NCBI GenBank assembly: GCA_037176885.1
Contig: JAWWNJ010000003.1
Span: 1,054,001-1,118,000 of the forward strand
Direction: 5' to 3'
DNA: 64,000 bases
DNA from: Favolaschia claudopus
Taxonomy: Eukaryota; Basidiomycota; Agaricomycetes; Agaricales; Mycenaceae
The position numbers and the translations under genes were made by a program. Below, one piece after another: positions 11,326-21,798 of the stretch. Positions within the stretch are counted from its first letter, which is position 1. Each line of letters starts with the position of its first letter. Below the pieces are notes generated by a model that ran no database searches, was not told the DNA's origin, and saw nothing but the letters and a program-made list of their open reading frames with translations.

Positions 11326-11614
11326 TATGCTAAGGAACCTTCAACATTGTGAGGTGGTCTACGTCACATATGAAGGTACTACTCCACTTGCAGGCGTGAT
11401 ATCTGGACTCTGTCCAATTCACTTGTGCGTGTCTTGAATGCTACAAATGTAGTCCCATAGACTCTGAGATCTGACAATTGAATTCTATCTTCAATTGAAT
11501 TATATTATAAGTCGGTCATGAATTCACAAATTCACTTCCCATATCTTTATGATGTGAGCTTACATGGACACTGTATACTTCAAGAATGAAAGTCTAAGTA
11601 CATAGGGTGTATTG
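11326..11614. other. Unassigned interval
   Basis: AT-rich with short AATTGAAT palindromes; nothing else seen. Confidence 0.3.
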
Positions 11615-11783
11615 GAGCAGTTTTTCGGCCTCATCCTGATCCTACTTGACAGTGCTTGATATGGCTTGACCCTACTTGATCAAGCTTGACATCAGTTGAT
11701 CAACGGCACGGGGAGCCTGATCAAGCTTGATACCCCCGTCAAGCCTCGTCAAGCTTGATCAGGTAAATTCGGATTTTCCGACA
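11615..11783 (-). repeat. Word-rich repeat, CTTGATCA family, copy 3
   Basis: In reverse orientation: TGTCGGAAAATCCGAATTTA starts at 11783. Interior contains at least eight CTTGATCAAGCTTGA-type words on both strands. Confidence 0.6.
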
Positions 11784-12068
11784 AAAGAAACGAGATGAAA
11801 CGAGCAACTTTCAAACTATTTCGACGAATCACAAACAATTCCGCTAATTTGCACTAAAAAGCGTTATGGTGCGAGCTGGATTGTGATAGTTCGAGAATTT
11901 GCGCAATTCATCTCAATTCATTCCACGCGAATCGAAAGGCATCCACGGCGTCGACCAAATAATTGCAACAATGTGAAATGCATTGAGATAAACTTGTACA
12001 GTAGTATGACAACGATAGTGAAATACACTATATACTGGGAACCCGTACATGCTTACCTGTACCATCCC

Positions 12069-12468
12069 GCCAAAGATCCAGGTTGGTAACCGCACCGGCA
12101 AGGCGACCGCGCATTGGATAGCAGGAACTCCAGTATTGTCTTAGTCCGCTCATTCTCTAGCTCGCTGAAAGAGGGCGGACCAAGGAAACTGAGAAGGAAA
12201 TCATGAGACGAGTGTAGACGACTCGGAGGGAGCGCACTGGAAGATTCACTCACCATCGGCAAGCAACCGATGTCTATTGGTCTGCGATTGGCATTGGACG
12301 TCTGCAAGCATGGGGTAAGGCCGTTGTTCTTGTAGACAGAGTATAGTGCAAACATACCTTCGACCTCGACCGCGAGTTGTAAGCTTTGTCGTCTGTAGGC
12401 CGTGTTAGAGAGAAAGACATGAACGAGGGTAAATGTATGCACTTTTGTAAAGTGTAGCGCTGGTTCAT
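12069..12468 (-). CDS. Possible small spliced gene, unknown
   Basis: From ATG at 12468 (MNQRYTLQ), candidate introns with good borders are visible: GTGCAT...GCCTACAG, GTATGTTTGC...GCTTGCAG (about 12353-12302) and GTGAGTGAAT...CTTCTCAG or a nearby acceptor. Joined exons read KRQSLQLAVEVE then VQCQSQTNRHRLLAD. A later GTAAGC donor follows WYR. Several equally good splice patterns exist and I recognise no domain, so this is tentative. Confidence 0.25.
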
Positions 12469-12779
12469 TACAGAAAGCGGAGAGATTCAGGAGACGGAGC
12501 AAGCAGAAGAGAGGGAGACGAGGTGGGAGAAGACAAGCAAGAGGAAGTGACGTGGCCGAAAGTCTCTCGTCATTTTATGTTGCCTGTTGCCAAGGCGCCA
12601 AGGGCCGATGGGTGACTCGGGCAGAGGTCCGAGGGAATGCTTGTTGTACGCTGGACTCGAGTTTAAGTTATGTGTTAAAACGAGATAGTTTGCTCACCCA
12701 CGACAAACGATCTCAAATCATTTCGTTTGGTTATTGCTTGTGCCATTTCTTCTCAAAACATTTCAAACTATCCGGCTGA

Positions 12780-12951
12780 CTTTTGACTGGGCCTCAGTTA
12801 CGGAACGGAGAGCAAAAAGTAACTGAGGCTGTGCAAGTCTCGTAAACGACCAAATACGGAAGTATGTACTCTACTTTGAACGAACGTCGTGGTATGTCGG
12901 GATGAACGTATGTATGAGTATTAAAATGAGATATACCGTATAATGCTAACA
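12780..12951 (-). repeat. Copia 3' LTR remnant
   Basis: Polypurine tract GAGGGGGAG (complement of 12952-12960) is followed by TGTTAGCATTATACGG, the expected PPT/LTR junction for the minus-strand copia gene next door. The far end is not defined; a CTCAGTTAC...GTAACTGAG hairpin lies near 12790-12830. Confidence 0.6.
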
Positions 12952-15050
12952 CTCCCCCTCAGACCGGCAGACCAAGACCGTTGGATAGGCGGGCTGTACG
13001 CGTGGCTTCAAGAGCCTTGGTGAACAAATCCGCAAGATTCGCGTCGGATGGGATCCAGGAGAGGGAAATGACGCCGAGGGCAACGGAGTGGCGGATGAAG
13101 TGGTAGGGCAGGGCGATGTGCTTGGTGCGTGCATGGAATGAGTCATTCTTTGCCATCGCAATTGCTGATTGGTTGTCGACGTGAAGAACCGTAGGGATTT
13201 TGAATTCGCCAAATAGCTCCCCCATAAACTGACGAATCCACATCGCCTCCTTCGCTGCTCGCGTCATCGCAATGTACTCTGTCCGCCGTCGACAACGCCA
13301 CCACCGACTGCTTCTTAGCACTCCAGCAGATAGCGCCGCCATACAGCGCAAACGCGTACCCGGACATGGAACGCCAATGCAGGACCTCCGAACCCCAGCT
13401 GGAGTCCGAATATCCGACTAGGCCGTCGTCCGTGCCGCCGTAAGTCTGCCGCACATCGATGGTACCTTTGAGATAGCGCACGACGCGTTTAGCAGCCTCC
13501 CAGTAGACACGGCCGGGGTTGGAGAGGAATTGGGATAGAAGTCGCATTGCCGTGCATACCAACCTTTATGCGCAGCAGTAGCGAGAAGAATGTTGCGCGA
13601 GGTGGGCTTGAGTACTGGTGCGAAGGTTTCGGCGTGAAAACCAAGTGCGCCTTGGAGGTCGCCGCGGACACAGATGCGAGCCTTGTGTTGTTTAACGTTG
13701 CCGGCTTCGTCTGTCTTGTTTGCGAATACCCATTTGAGCGGAATAACCTGTTTGCGCCAAAGCCATACGAGCCACCAGATGGCTTTGGGCGTGTGCGCAG
13801 CATATGGCTCCTAATTCTTGGACGTTTAAGCATCATATCTATATTGTATGCAACATATCCGCACAGTGTGTAGTAGCTGTCATGGGCTTCCCCAAATCAC
13901 CAGAATCCACGGTTAATTTATGGCATCAACAACAGTTTCTCTGCTTGAGTGGTCTCTCCCTCACTGTCTGGGTATTGCCCGTCATGAAGGTCCGCAGTTC
14001 ATCACCGGGCTTTATCTAGATAAGCACAGATGGTTTTGATGTAGTTGTGAACAGAATGCCCAAGATCAGCAGCCATAGGAGCCATCGGCTGCGCACACGC
14101 CAAAAGCCACCAGATGGCTCGTATGGCTTTTGCGCAACCTCTCTAATGACGGGAGTGCCGTTGGCTTCCTCGCGCGGAACGACGGAAAAAGTCTGATGAT
14201 CGGTAAGTGTTTTCACCTCAGTTTTCATCGCATCATCCCATTCCGGCCAGATCTCACTGCGCTTTGCTTGCGCGAATGAGCGGGGGACCACTGCGGCTGC
14301 GTATGCAACACCTGCGCGCAGGGTCGGGGTGTCCGGGACTTGAAGCCAGGGACGAATTTTTTGCCTCAGTCCCGCTGTTCCCTCGCCGCTCTGCAAACGA
14401 CAAACATACGCCGACGGTTTACGAACGCGTCGGGAACGCTCCTCCCCCACATCACTAGCGGTCTCGGATGCTCTTGCGTCGGGATCGTCTGCTGCGATGT
14501 CCTCGGCCGTGAACGTAAGAGTTCGTGTCGGCGGAGTTGTGGGTTGAGAGGTAGGGTTTGGGGTCTCCCCCTGTGCCGTAGATGACTTGGTGGGGGCTGG
14601 TGGAGGGGTGGTGGTGGGAAGTGGGTCAGAAGGTGTGCTTCCATCTGTGCGCTGCTGCGTTGATTTATCTTCACTAACGGGAATTAAAATCTCTCCCCCA
14701 TCAGGATTATCACCAGAAAATGCAGTCTCGTCGTCGAAACGAACGTTCCGCTCGACAGTTACTGTACCCTTCTTCGGCCAATACACCTTGTGACCGTCAG
14801 GAGTTTCCATGCTCGGTCCCACCCACTTGCCCTCGACACCGACTGCGTCGATCTTTGTGCCGCCGTAGACGCGAACCCAGACCCTGCACCCGAATTTCCG
14901 CGCGCAACTCAGGTCGGGTTTCTCGCCTGTCATGACTTCGTACGGTGATTTTGGTGCGGTTTTCTTGGTGGGGGTGCGGTTGTGTAGCCAGACGACGTAG
15001 AGAACGGCGCATTTTTTTCCCCACGGTGTTTCACTTTTTTCGGGCCTGAA
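12952..15050 (-). pseudogene. Broken Ty1/copia polyprotein (integrase C-term, RT, RNase H)
   Basis: Read from the right: integrase C-terminal part (WLHNRTPTKKTAPKSPYEV), a proline/threonine-rich linker, and the start of RT (WDDAMKTEVKTL), all at 15050-14148. The gene is then split by a 400-bp MITE. It resumes with LKWVFANKTDEAGNVK and AETFAPV (13744-13560), then jumps to the late RT/RNase H block (RYLKGT, GYSDSSWG, HVDNQSAIAMAKN, DLFTKALE; 13550-12960) after a frame change. The RT palm with the YVDD box is missing, so the element is dead. The polypurine tract and 3' LTR follow at 12952. The 5' part (gag, protease, early integrase) is absent. Confidence 0.9.
13745..14144. mobile_element. MITE family M2, copy 1, inserted in copia RT
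   Basis: 400 bp with AAT duplications (13742-13744 and 14145-14147). Right TIR (complement) AGAGAGGTTGCGCAAAAGCC, left end AACCTGTTTGCGCCAAAGCC. Both ends carry GCCATACGAGCCA and GGTGGCTTTTGGCGTGTGCG. Removing it and one AAT restores continuity between the two copia fragments. Second copy at 26799. Confidence 0.9.
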
Positions 15051-15439
15051 AAAAATAAAATAGTGTTTTGGACAGGAATTTTGCATGGATTGAACTCAAT
15101 TCGAGTCCGCGGCACTTCAGAAATGAGTAAAGACTTCGTAGCCGAGGCTGCCATGCCCCAAATAGGTGATTGCACTGAGTTGGGTCGGCAAAGCCCGAGC
15201 TTCACGTGACTCTAACCCTACCTTATCATCGCTGGTTATGGCAATTAGAGGGTTTGTTTCAGTTTTTCCGGAGTGAGAAAACAAGAAGTGATCCCATTGC
15301 CCTGCAAACCACAAGGTGGATTGCTACACATCTCTAGAGACGTTTTACACTGTTTTTGAGTTTACCTGTGATGACAGCATAATGTAGTAGCGACTTCAAC
15401 TTTTGATGCCGTTCCCTACCAAATCGGGAACCGTGACGT
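15051..15439. other. Unassigned interval
   Basis: No coding or repeat signature recognised between the copia truncation and the LTR-like sequence. Confidence 0.3.
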
Positions 15440-15705
15440 GGTGACTGGCACTGTATTGTTCTCTCCATTCTATGACTGTGGAGGTACTCAGTTATGACCA
15501 TGAAGATTCTCTTCTCTCTTCTTAAGTATTGTTTTATTTCTACTTTAGGAAGTAGAGCTTAGGTATATAAAGGGCTCTGGCTCTACCCATGTACCTTAGT
15601 GTTTTTATTTTATCATCTTTACGGGTCAACTATGCTCCTGCTTCGTCTTGACTAACTAAGACACTCTTACCCTGGGAACTCTGGCCTGTCTGTGACAGGA
15701 TGCTC
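15440..15705 (+). repeat. LTR-like sequence with TATA box, copy 1
   Basis: Shares ordered blocks with 18236-18620: TTCTCTCCATTC, GACTGTGGAGGTAC, AGCTTAGGTATATAA, TGTACCTTAGTGTTTTTATT and GGCCTGTCTGTGACA. A TATA box followed 25-30 bp on by the conserved block fits an LTR promoter. Ends TGTGACA; no matching internal region. Confidence 0.55.
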
Positions 15706-15717
15706 GTTGAGGGGGAG

Positions 15718-15957
15718 TGTTGAAGTATTTATATTCCGTTTACTTACCGTACATTCCTTAATCTTCCAGCTCGCTATCGGTAGAGTTACGCGTCACACGC
15801 TATTTAAGTAGTATCGTGTCACCGTCACATTTCTCAGTCGTTTCCTCCACGACTGAGGTATATGAATCTTTACTTACAGTCCCTACAGTTTACTGATTCT
15901 CCTGGTAGTTAAAACTTACTTGTATTCAGATCCTCGTTAGAGCATACGAGCTTGTAA
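15718..15957 (+). repeat. Copia 3' LTR (solo or truncated)
   Basis: Polypurine tract GAGGGGGAG at 15709-15717 is followed directly by TGTTGAAGTATTTATATTCC, the usual start of a copia LTR. The rest is AT-rich and untranslated. The matching pol is absent, so only the 3' tip of that element remains. Confidence 0.6.
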
Positions 15958-16127
15958 TAATGTCTGTATCGATAGGAGGGAAGCATTGGAACGAATTTCG
16001 GACATTGCCGACTTACATGGTATTAGATAATACAATCATTACACGATCAGACCCCCGCGGTAAACAACAGACTCTATGTAGCGAGGGCACCGAGCTCAAG
16101 TACATAGAGCGTCTGTCTATGAGAGAC
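15958..16127 (-). repeat. Truncated SINE copy
   Basis: The complement matches 25287-25458 of the full-length SINE over about 170 bp (GACAGACGCTCTATG, GAGCTCGGTGCCCTCGCTAC, TTACCGCGGGGGTC). It lacks the Pol III head and the tail. Confidence 0.8.
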
Positions 16128-16129
16128 TA

Positions 16130-16313
16130 GGGGCGCTCAATTCTTAGCTCGTCAGCTCGTCTCGTCCGTAAAATGTCGATTTTTTGATGAGGGGATCAAA
16201 TTTGATGGGAAGTGGGGAGAAATGCGGAGTGGGATCAGCAGCTCATCAGCTCATCATGCAATTAAATAATTTCCGGGACGAGACGAGCCGACGAGCTAAG
16301 AATTGAGCGCCCC
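16130..16313. mobile_element. 184-bp MITE with 38-bp inverted repeats and TA duplication
   Basis: Ends GGGGCGCTCAATTCTTAGCT (about 38 bp inverted with one mismatch), flanked by TA at 16128-16129 and 16314-16315. The interior repeats GCTCGTC and CAGCTCATC words. Inserted at the edge of the tru­ncated SINE. Confidence 0.85.
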
Positions 16314-17367
16314 TACTAGAGCTTATAAGGCCTTAAGGTCTTGGGCCCAAGGGTATTCCGATCCGCGAAATCCGGATATCACCTCGAATTTTTTTTTTCA
16401 GCGACTTTGGCAGACCCCTCCCCTCATGGTTACCGTAATATTCCCATATGCGGCAGCTTCACGTAAGTTTTTCCCACCGGTTAATTTGTTAGCTTTATCA
16501 AGTTTATGTATTTTCGGACTTAACATCAGCATTTGAAGCAAAGAACCTGTTGTTTTGCACATTTCCATGTACCTGCACTGTGCAAAATTGATATTTCTGA
16601 ATGTCAGCAACCTGTCTTCTGGACCAAACAACAGCATATACACTGATAGCCGAGGCTGCCGAGAGTCGACAGTGGTCAAACCGATCTGACGGTGACAGTA
16701 GTGGCCAGAGTTGGACCTGAAGCACTGAAATGCCGGAATAAGACTGTAGAACAGCGTACATAGCATATATTTGCTGTATGCAACACAGATGGACGCAGCG
16801 GATAAGAAGCGACAAGTGTATTGATACACGAGTACATCAATGTCATAGCACACCGAAACAAACTACGTATTCTCACAGAGCTTGTGCGAGCGACCCAGAT
16901 CGCTCAGATCTCCACAACAACAGATACAGTTGAGTGCCGTCGACTTTGCGTGTCCGGCACTGTATATGCAATGGCGGCAGATGCCGGAGGTACGGATCGG
17001 AATACCGGAAGTTGACGATTAAGGCGGAAACAGGGGAAAACCTGAAGTCTAGCGCTAGGGTTCGCTGACAATTGCGTTCTGAGGAGAATAATTAATTGTC
17101 AGTTGTCACAGTCTGGCCGTTTGATTTCATCAAGAGCCGCTCTGGATGACTCCATTCTTGCGATCATTTGGATGACAATAGGACTATTGTTCTTATTGTT
17201 CTCTCTCCATTCCATTCTCCTATTGTCCTTATTGTCTGGATCTATTTTCAGACATGACTCATATTGTTCTCTCAGGCCCCCGGTCACTACCATATAGGTC
17301 CATAGGTTTCATAGAGCAAAACAACGGCCAATTTCAGAGGTCTATTTCGCAAACCAGCCATGGAAGC

Positions 17368-18050
17368 CAGTGTTGGCCGTAAGGGATAAGGCCTTAATTG
17401 CGTTAAGGGTTATTAAGGCCTTATCATAACCCTTAGAACAACGGCTGCCCAGCTCATAAGCCTTAAATGCCCGGACCGGCTCAGCCGGCTGCCCGGCGCC
17501 TGCAGCCATTTGATTGCCGACCTAATCTCTTTTCTTTCGATATCGACGTCCAGCCCAATGTGGACGCACTTCCTCAAGCTTCATGGAAGGCCTAAATTCA
17601 ACAGCAGCCACTGGGCTACCTACTGCAAGGGTTGCATCCAGCATGAGAAGGAATTGCTGCAGAACACCCGCACATTCGACAGCGTGGATTGGCAGCACGG
17701 TGGACAATCTTTCGTTGATGGTCTATTTGGTGGCGCGAAGAAGCCGGTGCGGAAGTTTGCAGAGAAGGAGATCAATGCAGAGGCGGAGCTGATGGAGGCA
17801 CTCGCAGATGCCGAAGAGGATGCTCGTCTCGAAGACGGGGCGGTTGAATGTGATGACGACGAAGTTTATGCACCTTAAACAACATTTTTACGCCGTAAAA
17901 TCCGCTTTCCTGAGGCAAATTGAGCGCGCGAAAATGTTTCCCAAAAAAGGAAATTAAGGTCTTAACCCCATAACCTCAGCGTAAGTCTTAAGGCTTATGA
18001 ACCCTTAAAGGTCCCTGGGGCCGGGTCTTAACCCTTAATTGCCAACACTG
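17368..18050. mobile_element. Complete non-autonomous hAT element, 683 bp
   Basis: TIRs CAGTGTTGGC. Perfect 8-bp target duplication ATGGAAGC at 17360-17367 and 18051-18058. About 110 bp at each end is an array of TAAGGCCTTA, AACCCTTA and TTAAGGG words in both orientations, as expected for hAT subterminal transposase-binding sites. The interior carries only a short transposase N-terminus. Confidence 0.93.
17558..17878 (+). pseudogene. hAT transposase N-terminal remnant (BED-finger-like)
   Basis: ATG at 17558, 106 residues. MWTHFLKLHGRPKF then YCKGC resembles the start of a BED zinc finger (aromatic residues then CxxC), the DNA-binding part of hAT transposases. The following residues lack a clear His/Cys pair, and the protein ends in an acidic tail (ECDDDEVYAP). 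No RNase H fold catalytic region or dimerisation domain is present, so it cannot transpose itself. A retained DNA-binding fragment could in principle compete for ends; that is only inference. Confidence 0.55.
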
Positions 18051-18235
18051 ATGGAAGCGAGATTTTGGATAGCTGGGCCGACGCAGCTGCTCTAAACTAA
18101 GCGTTTCCGCACCTTCCAGAAAAAAATCACCTTTTTTGACTCCTCTAGGGCGCCATCAATGCCAAAAAATAGAGTAAATCAGTCGAAAATCCGGAAATTT
18201 TGCCCTACGGACCTATATGGTAGTGACCGGGGGCC

Positions 18236-18620
18236 TGTTCTGAGTTCTCTCCATTCCATGACTGGGGGGGTGCACATTCTTCTCCATTCTATCACTGTGG
18301 AGGTACACAATCTCGACTGTGGAGGTGCGCACTGTACTTAGCTTAGGTATATAAGGAGTTCTGTCTCCACTCATGTACCTTAGTGTTTTTATTTTATCCT
18401 TCGTCTCTCCTGGTGTGCTCTCCAAGCCTTCATCTTACCAGAAGGTATGCCCGGCTCTTAGTTGAGTCTGTGGTGCTGGCGAGCAGGGAGTCCTGGCTTC
18501 TCGCTTCTCTCTTCTGGTCCGGTCTGATGTCTTCTTTTGATGGACGACGATGCCCCCACCTGTTGATTGGCGCTTACGGCATGGACAGTTGCGGGAATCC
18601 AGGCCTGTCTGTGACATAAT
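18236..18620 (+). repeat. LTR-like sequence with TATA box, copy 2
   Basis: Same ordered blocks as 15440-15705, beginning TGTTCTGAGTTCTCTCC and ending CTGTCTGTGACA. The middle is about 120 bp longer. No flanking pol or second LTR. Confidence 0.5.
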
Positions 18621-18684
18621 AAAAACACTCCCTTCATACCCTCGTACCGACAACCTCCCCTCTTCTTCTTCGTCGACTTCTTGG

Positions 18685-18975
18685 TTGGAGGAACTTTGGA
18701 CACATCTGCTCATCGACATCTTACCGTCAACCTGACATTTGTGTTCTCGTGCACTCTTCCTTCCATCTGGACGTTGCCTACCGATGTATAAGCTCGTGCT
18801 ATAATCTGTGTTGTGCAGTACGTTCAGCCTATTGTTGACACTTCTCCCTCCTCCCCGCCTACCTCTTGTGTGACACACAACCTTGGACATCTTACCGTCC
18901 CCTCGCCTTTGTGTGGGCACTCTGTCCCTCGGTGGATGTGGCCTATTGCTGTAAAAGCTCGTGCCTGTTTATTCA
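18685..18975 (+). repeat. Diverged tandem duplication
   Basis: Two blocks share GGACATCTTACCGTC, CTTTGTGTG, GCCTA and AAAAGCTCGTGC in the same order (about 18700-18798 and 18870-18967). Pyrimidine-rich, no coding assignment. Confidence 0.5.
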
Positions 18976-19389
18976 CCCCCTTCCCACCTCTTCCCGCCTG
19001 GATTGCCTGTCGGTCGGCAATTCCTTTCCCTTTCCCTAGCAGAACATCCACTAGCAAAACATCCACTCAAGTGAACAGTGCTTGAGGTTTGGGTTGTATA
19101 CCTAACCTCCAAAGCAGCTGAAGGGAGACTACCTTGTCGGGTACTCCGAGAGTGTTGGGTGGTTAAAAGAAGACCCAAACTCTTTTCACTAGCAAGAGAT
19201 TGTTCTGCTTGTCAAGACTCTCTTCCCATATCTGGAACAAGCTAGAACTGTTGTATGCTCTGCTGTCTCGCATTCTCTGGGCCTCTCAAATCCCCAATCA
19301 TCGTACCGATTGCAAGGAGGCGGAGAACCTTGATTGCAAAACTTTAGCCCATGCATTGTTGAACTAGCAGTTGGGAAGTAAATCTTGAG

Positions 19390-20040
19390 ATGGGGGTCCA
19401 AAATGACCTTAAACTAGGAGAGCATGAACTGCCAACCTCTTCTGTGTAGCTGACGAGGACGAGTTGGATAACTGTTACCCTCGTACTTCTGCACAAGTGC
19501 AGGAGCATGACTTAGCGCTCTGACAAAGGGTCCGTGATGACTTTAAACTAGAAGAAGAAGAACTGGAACCCTCAAGACTGTGTAGTTGACGAGGACGAGT
19601 TGGATAACTGTTACCCTCGTACTTCTGCACAAGTGGAGAGGACGAGTTTGACTTCTGATAAGGGGTCCGAAATGACGTTAAATGATGGAACGGGTCTGAA
19701 ATGACCTTGAACTAGAAGAACATGAACTGCAACTGTGTAGTCGACGAGGACGAGTTGGATGACTGTTACCCTCATACTCCTGCACAAGTGGAAGAGGATA
19801 ATAATAATAATAATAATAAGGCAAGGGCCCACGAGGGGTACCGCCTACTCATACAAGAGGCTCCGAAATGACGATAAACTAGGACAGAACTGTTACCCTC
19901 CTTTGTCTAACCTGCAGAAGAGGATGAGTTCAATCTATGGCCGCTCCTGGAACACAAGATGTCCGCAATGACGATAAAACTACAAGAGGCTCCGAAATGA
20001 CGATAAACTAGGACAGAACTGTTACCCTCCTTTGTCTAAC
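19390..20040 (+). repeat. Complex tandem repeat, about 130-bp unit (left part)
   Basis: Units carry GGTCCGAAATGACGTTAAACTAG-like starts (near 19396, 19527, 19663, 19690, 19860, 19963, 19989) and a block GACGAGGACGAGTTGGATAA...CTGTTACCCTCGTAC...GCACAAGTG (three good copies at about 19454, 19577, 19742). That block is open in one frame (DEDELDNCYPRTSAQV) and changes little at the residue level. An (AAT)n microsatellite lies at 19799-19819. The right-hand continuation is at 21799-22060. Could be a decayed repetitive gene. Confidence 0.7.
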
Positions 20041-20544
20041 TGTAAGGGGAGAAGGGCCCAGGAGCCAAGTCGATAACAAACCTGGGGATCAGAGATCCCC
20101 AGCGGACTACTTATATACAAGAGGTGACGTAAGATATGACATAAGTGAGCACACAGCATGATCTCTTGGAGACAGAGAACTTCTGCCCAAGTCAAAGGAC
20201 GTCCTAGCTGTGGAATCCCCTGAAATCACCCCCTCTTCAAAATTCGTCGCCTCGACGAAGACCAAAGCCCGGTAGAATGAACGATCTTTCAAAATCCTGG
20301 ATCGCCACGGAAGAGTAGGTTGCCCTGGGAGTCAATCCGCGAATCTGACGCAGACACTGCACCGCCTCGCCGTGCCGTCTGTTGTCGACGTCCCCTTTCA
20401 ATGCGATTGTAATTAGAGAACTTTGTGAGTTAGAATCAAAGTAGTAGAGTAAATAGAATGTCAGAGTATCAGCGCAAAAACAACTTGAAAACAATGTAGA
20501 GAAGGAAGGCAACAGAGAGGACTGGTCGGCCCAAGTGGCAAATT

Positions 20545-20822
20545 AGCATTTTCACCCCTTTTGACTTGATTTTCATGGACTTGACAAGTGAAATATAAGA
20601 GTATTGTACATGAATAGGAACCAAGTGAATCCTTTTTCATGAGAACTTCACATGAAATTCACTCCAAAACTAAGTGAATGAGCCCCATGAAACGTTCCAT
20701 TCACTTAGTCCAACTACGTGAATTGAACTGGGTGAAATTCACAACTTTCCAGTGAAACTCACCTGGTTATCAGGTGAATTTCCCCCGAAAATGAGGTGAA
20801 TCAACTAGGTGAAATTCACGGG
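20545..20822. repeat. Word-rich repeat, GTGAATTTCACC family
   Basis: Dense in GTGAAATTCAC, AGTGAAT and TTCACTT on both strands. Lies inside the KH element between its stop codon and 3' LTR. Probably a nested MITE; precise ends not resolved. Confidence 0.55.
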
Positions 20823-21574
20823 GTTTGCCGGCCACAGTGACTGGCCACTGGAGGGGGTGGAACCGGAGCCGGTGGCTGAGACGGATGGACGGGGTGTGCG
20901 CGCTTTTTTAGCGGGCGAGCGCCCTCGCCAGAAGCGTTCGGCAAAACCGGCACCGGGCCAGGAGGGGGAGGGGCAGGGTCCCCGGAAAGGTGTGACGGAC
21001 CTTTCTTCTTAGAACGGATACGCTTACGCATGAAACGCTTCCCAAGCGCAATTAGCGCTTCACCGATTTGCTGGTCGGTACCACGGATAGATACTCGGCG
21101 CTCCAAGGGGGAAGCCTTATCAGTATAGGCTCGAAGTTGGGCGCCGGAGATGTCGTGCGACTGATGAAGACCCTTACCACCACGGCCAACGATATGCCCG
21201 ACGACCGAGTCAGGCACCACAAGCGTACACGAGTAGCGGGACGGTGCGTCCTGTGCAGTAGGGAGGGTTTCGGCGAGTGGTATGGCGGTGTGGCCGACAG
21301 CGATGATGGCAGGGGTAGGGGCTGGGGTTGAAGGTTCAGAGCCCCAGCGAGCGCCATCCCAAGAGAAGCGCCAGGCATGCCCTCGGGGAGTAGAGGCTGC
21401 AGTGTCCCCAAACTCAAGACGATCAAGACGGTCGTGGACGCGCTGTAGTTCGCTTCGAAGGAGAGTGCAGTAGGAATAAAGGTCCTGAGGAACTGCGGGG
21501 GTTGCTATAGCAAGGGAGGTGTAAGGTCGATGGTAGGATGAGGGCAGAGTAGGAAGTAGGGTGGTCGGCTGGGG
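20816..21574 (-). CDS. KH-domain protein carried by the LTR element
   Basis: Open for about 250 codons with no ATG in frame, so the true start must come from an upstream exon or from further 5'. The C-terminal half holds a single KH RNA-binding domain: YSCTLVVPDSVVGHIVGR, GxxG loop (GRGG), then ISGAQLRAY and RRVSIRGTDQQIGEALIAL. A basic stretch (KRFMRKRIRSKKK) and a proline-rich tail follow. The N-terminal half has a leucine/arginine heptad stretch (LRDLRDHVRQLESRL) that may be a coiled coil. By position it replaces gag; binding the element RNA for packaging is a reasonable inference. The stop falls at the edge of a word-rich insertion, so the tail may be shortened. Confidence 0.75.
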   Translation of the reverse strand, partial: PQPTTLLPTLPSSYHRPYTSLAIATPAVPQDLYSYCTLLRSELQRVHDRLDRLEFGDTAASTPRGHAWRFSWDGARWGSEPSTPAPTPAIIAVGHTAIPLAETLPTAQDAPSRYSCTLVVPDSVVGHIVGRGGKGLHQSHDISGAQLRAYTDKASPLERRVSIRGTDQQIGEALIALGKRFMRKRIRSKKKGPSHLSGDPAPPPPGPVPVLPNASGEGARPLKKRAHPVHPSQPPAPVPPPPVASHCGRQTP

Positions 21575-21798
21575 CTAGGAGAGTGCCAGAGTCGAATAGA
21601 AGGTTTGTTATGCTGTAAGGGGAGAAGGGCCCAGGAGCCAAGTCGATAACAAACCTGGGGATCAGAGATCCCCAGCGGACTACTTATATACAAGAGGTGA
21701 CGTAAGATATGACATAAGTGAGCACACAGCATGATCTCTTGGAGACAGAGAACTTCTGCCCAAGTCAAAGGACGTCCTAGCTGTGGAATCCCCTGACA

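Larger units (their letters stand above)
17276..18235. mobile_element. Small TIR element hosting the hAT insertion
   Basis: GGCCCCCGGTCACTACCATA at 17276 recurs inverted, ending at 18235, with the next bases (TAGGTCC) also matching. Taking out the hAT insertion leaves an element of about 270 bp. Flank duplication is ambiguous. Confidence 0.7.
20041..21798 (-). mobile_element. Small LTR retrotransposon encoding a KH-domain protein
   Basis: Two direct 185-bp repeats (20041-20225 and 21614-21798), nearly identical, with inverted tips TGTAAGGGGA/TCCCCTGACA. Perfect 5-bp target duplication CTAAC at 20036-20040 and 21799-21803. Polypurine tract GAAGAGGGGGTGA (complement of 20228-20240 region) abuts the left repeat, so the right repeat is the 5' LTR and the element reads leftward. 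No protease, RT or integrase: it must be mobilised in trans. A primer-binding site could not be identified. Confidence 0.88.

Noticed and set aside
17276..18250. 9-10 bp Mutator-type duplication (TGTTCTCTCA / TGTTCTGAGT) around the outer element
   Set aside because: Matches only in the first six bases, so it is not safe evidence.
19390..20040. C/D-box snoRNA array (AUGACGA resembles box C)
   Set aside because: No D box or terminal stem at proper spacing, and box C is mismatched.
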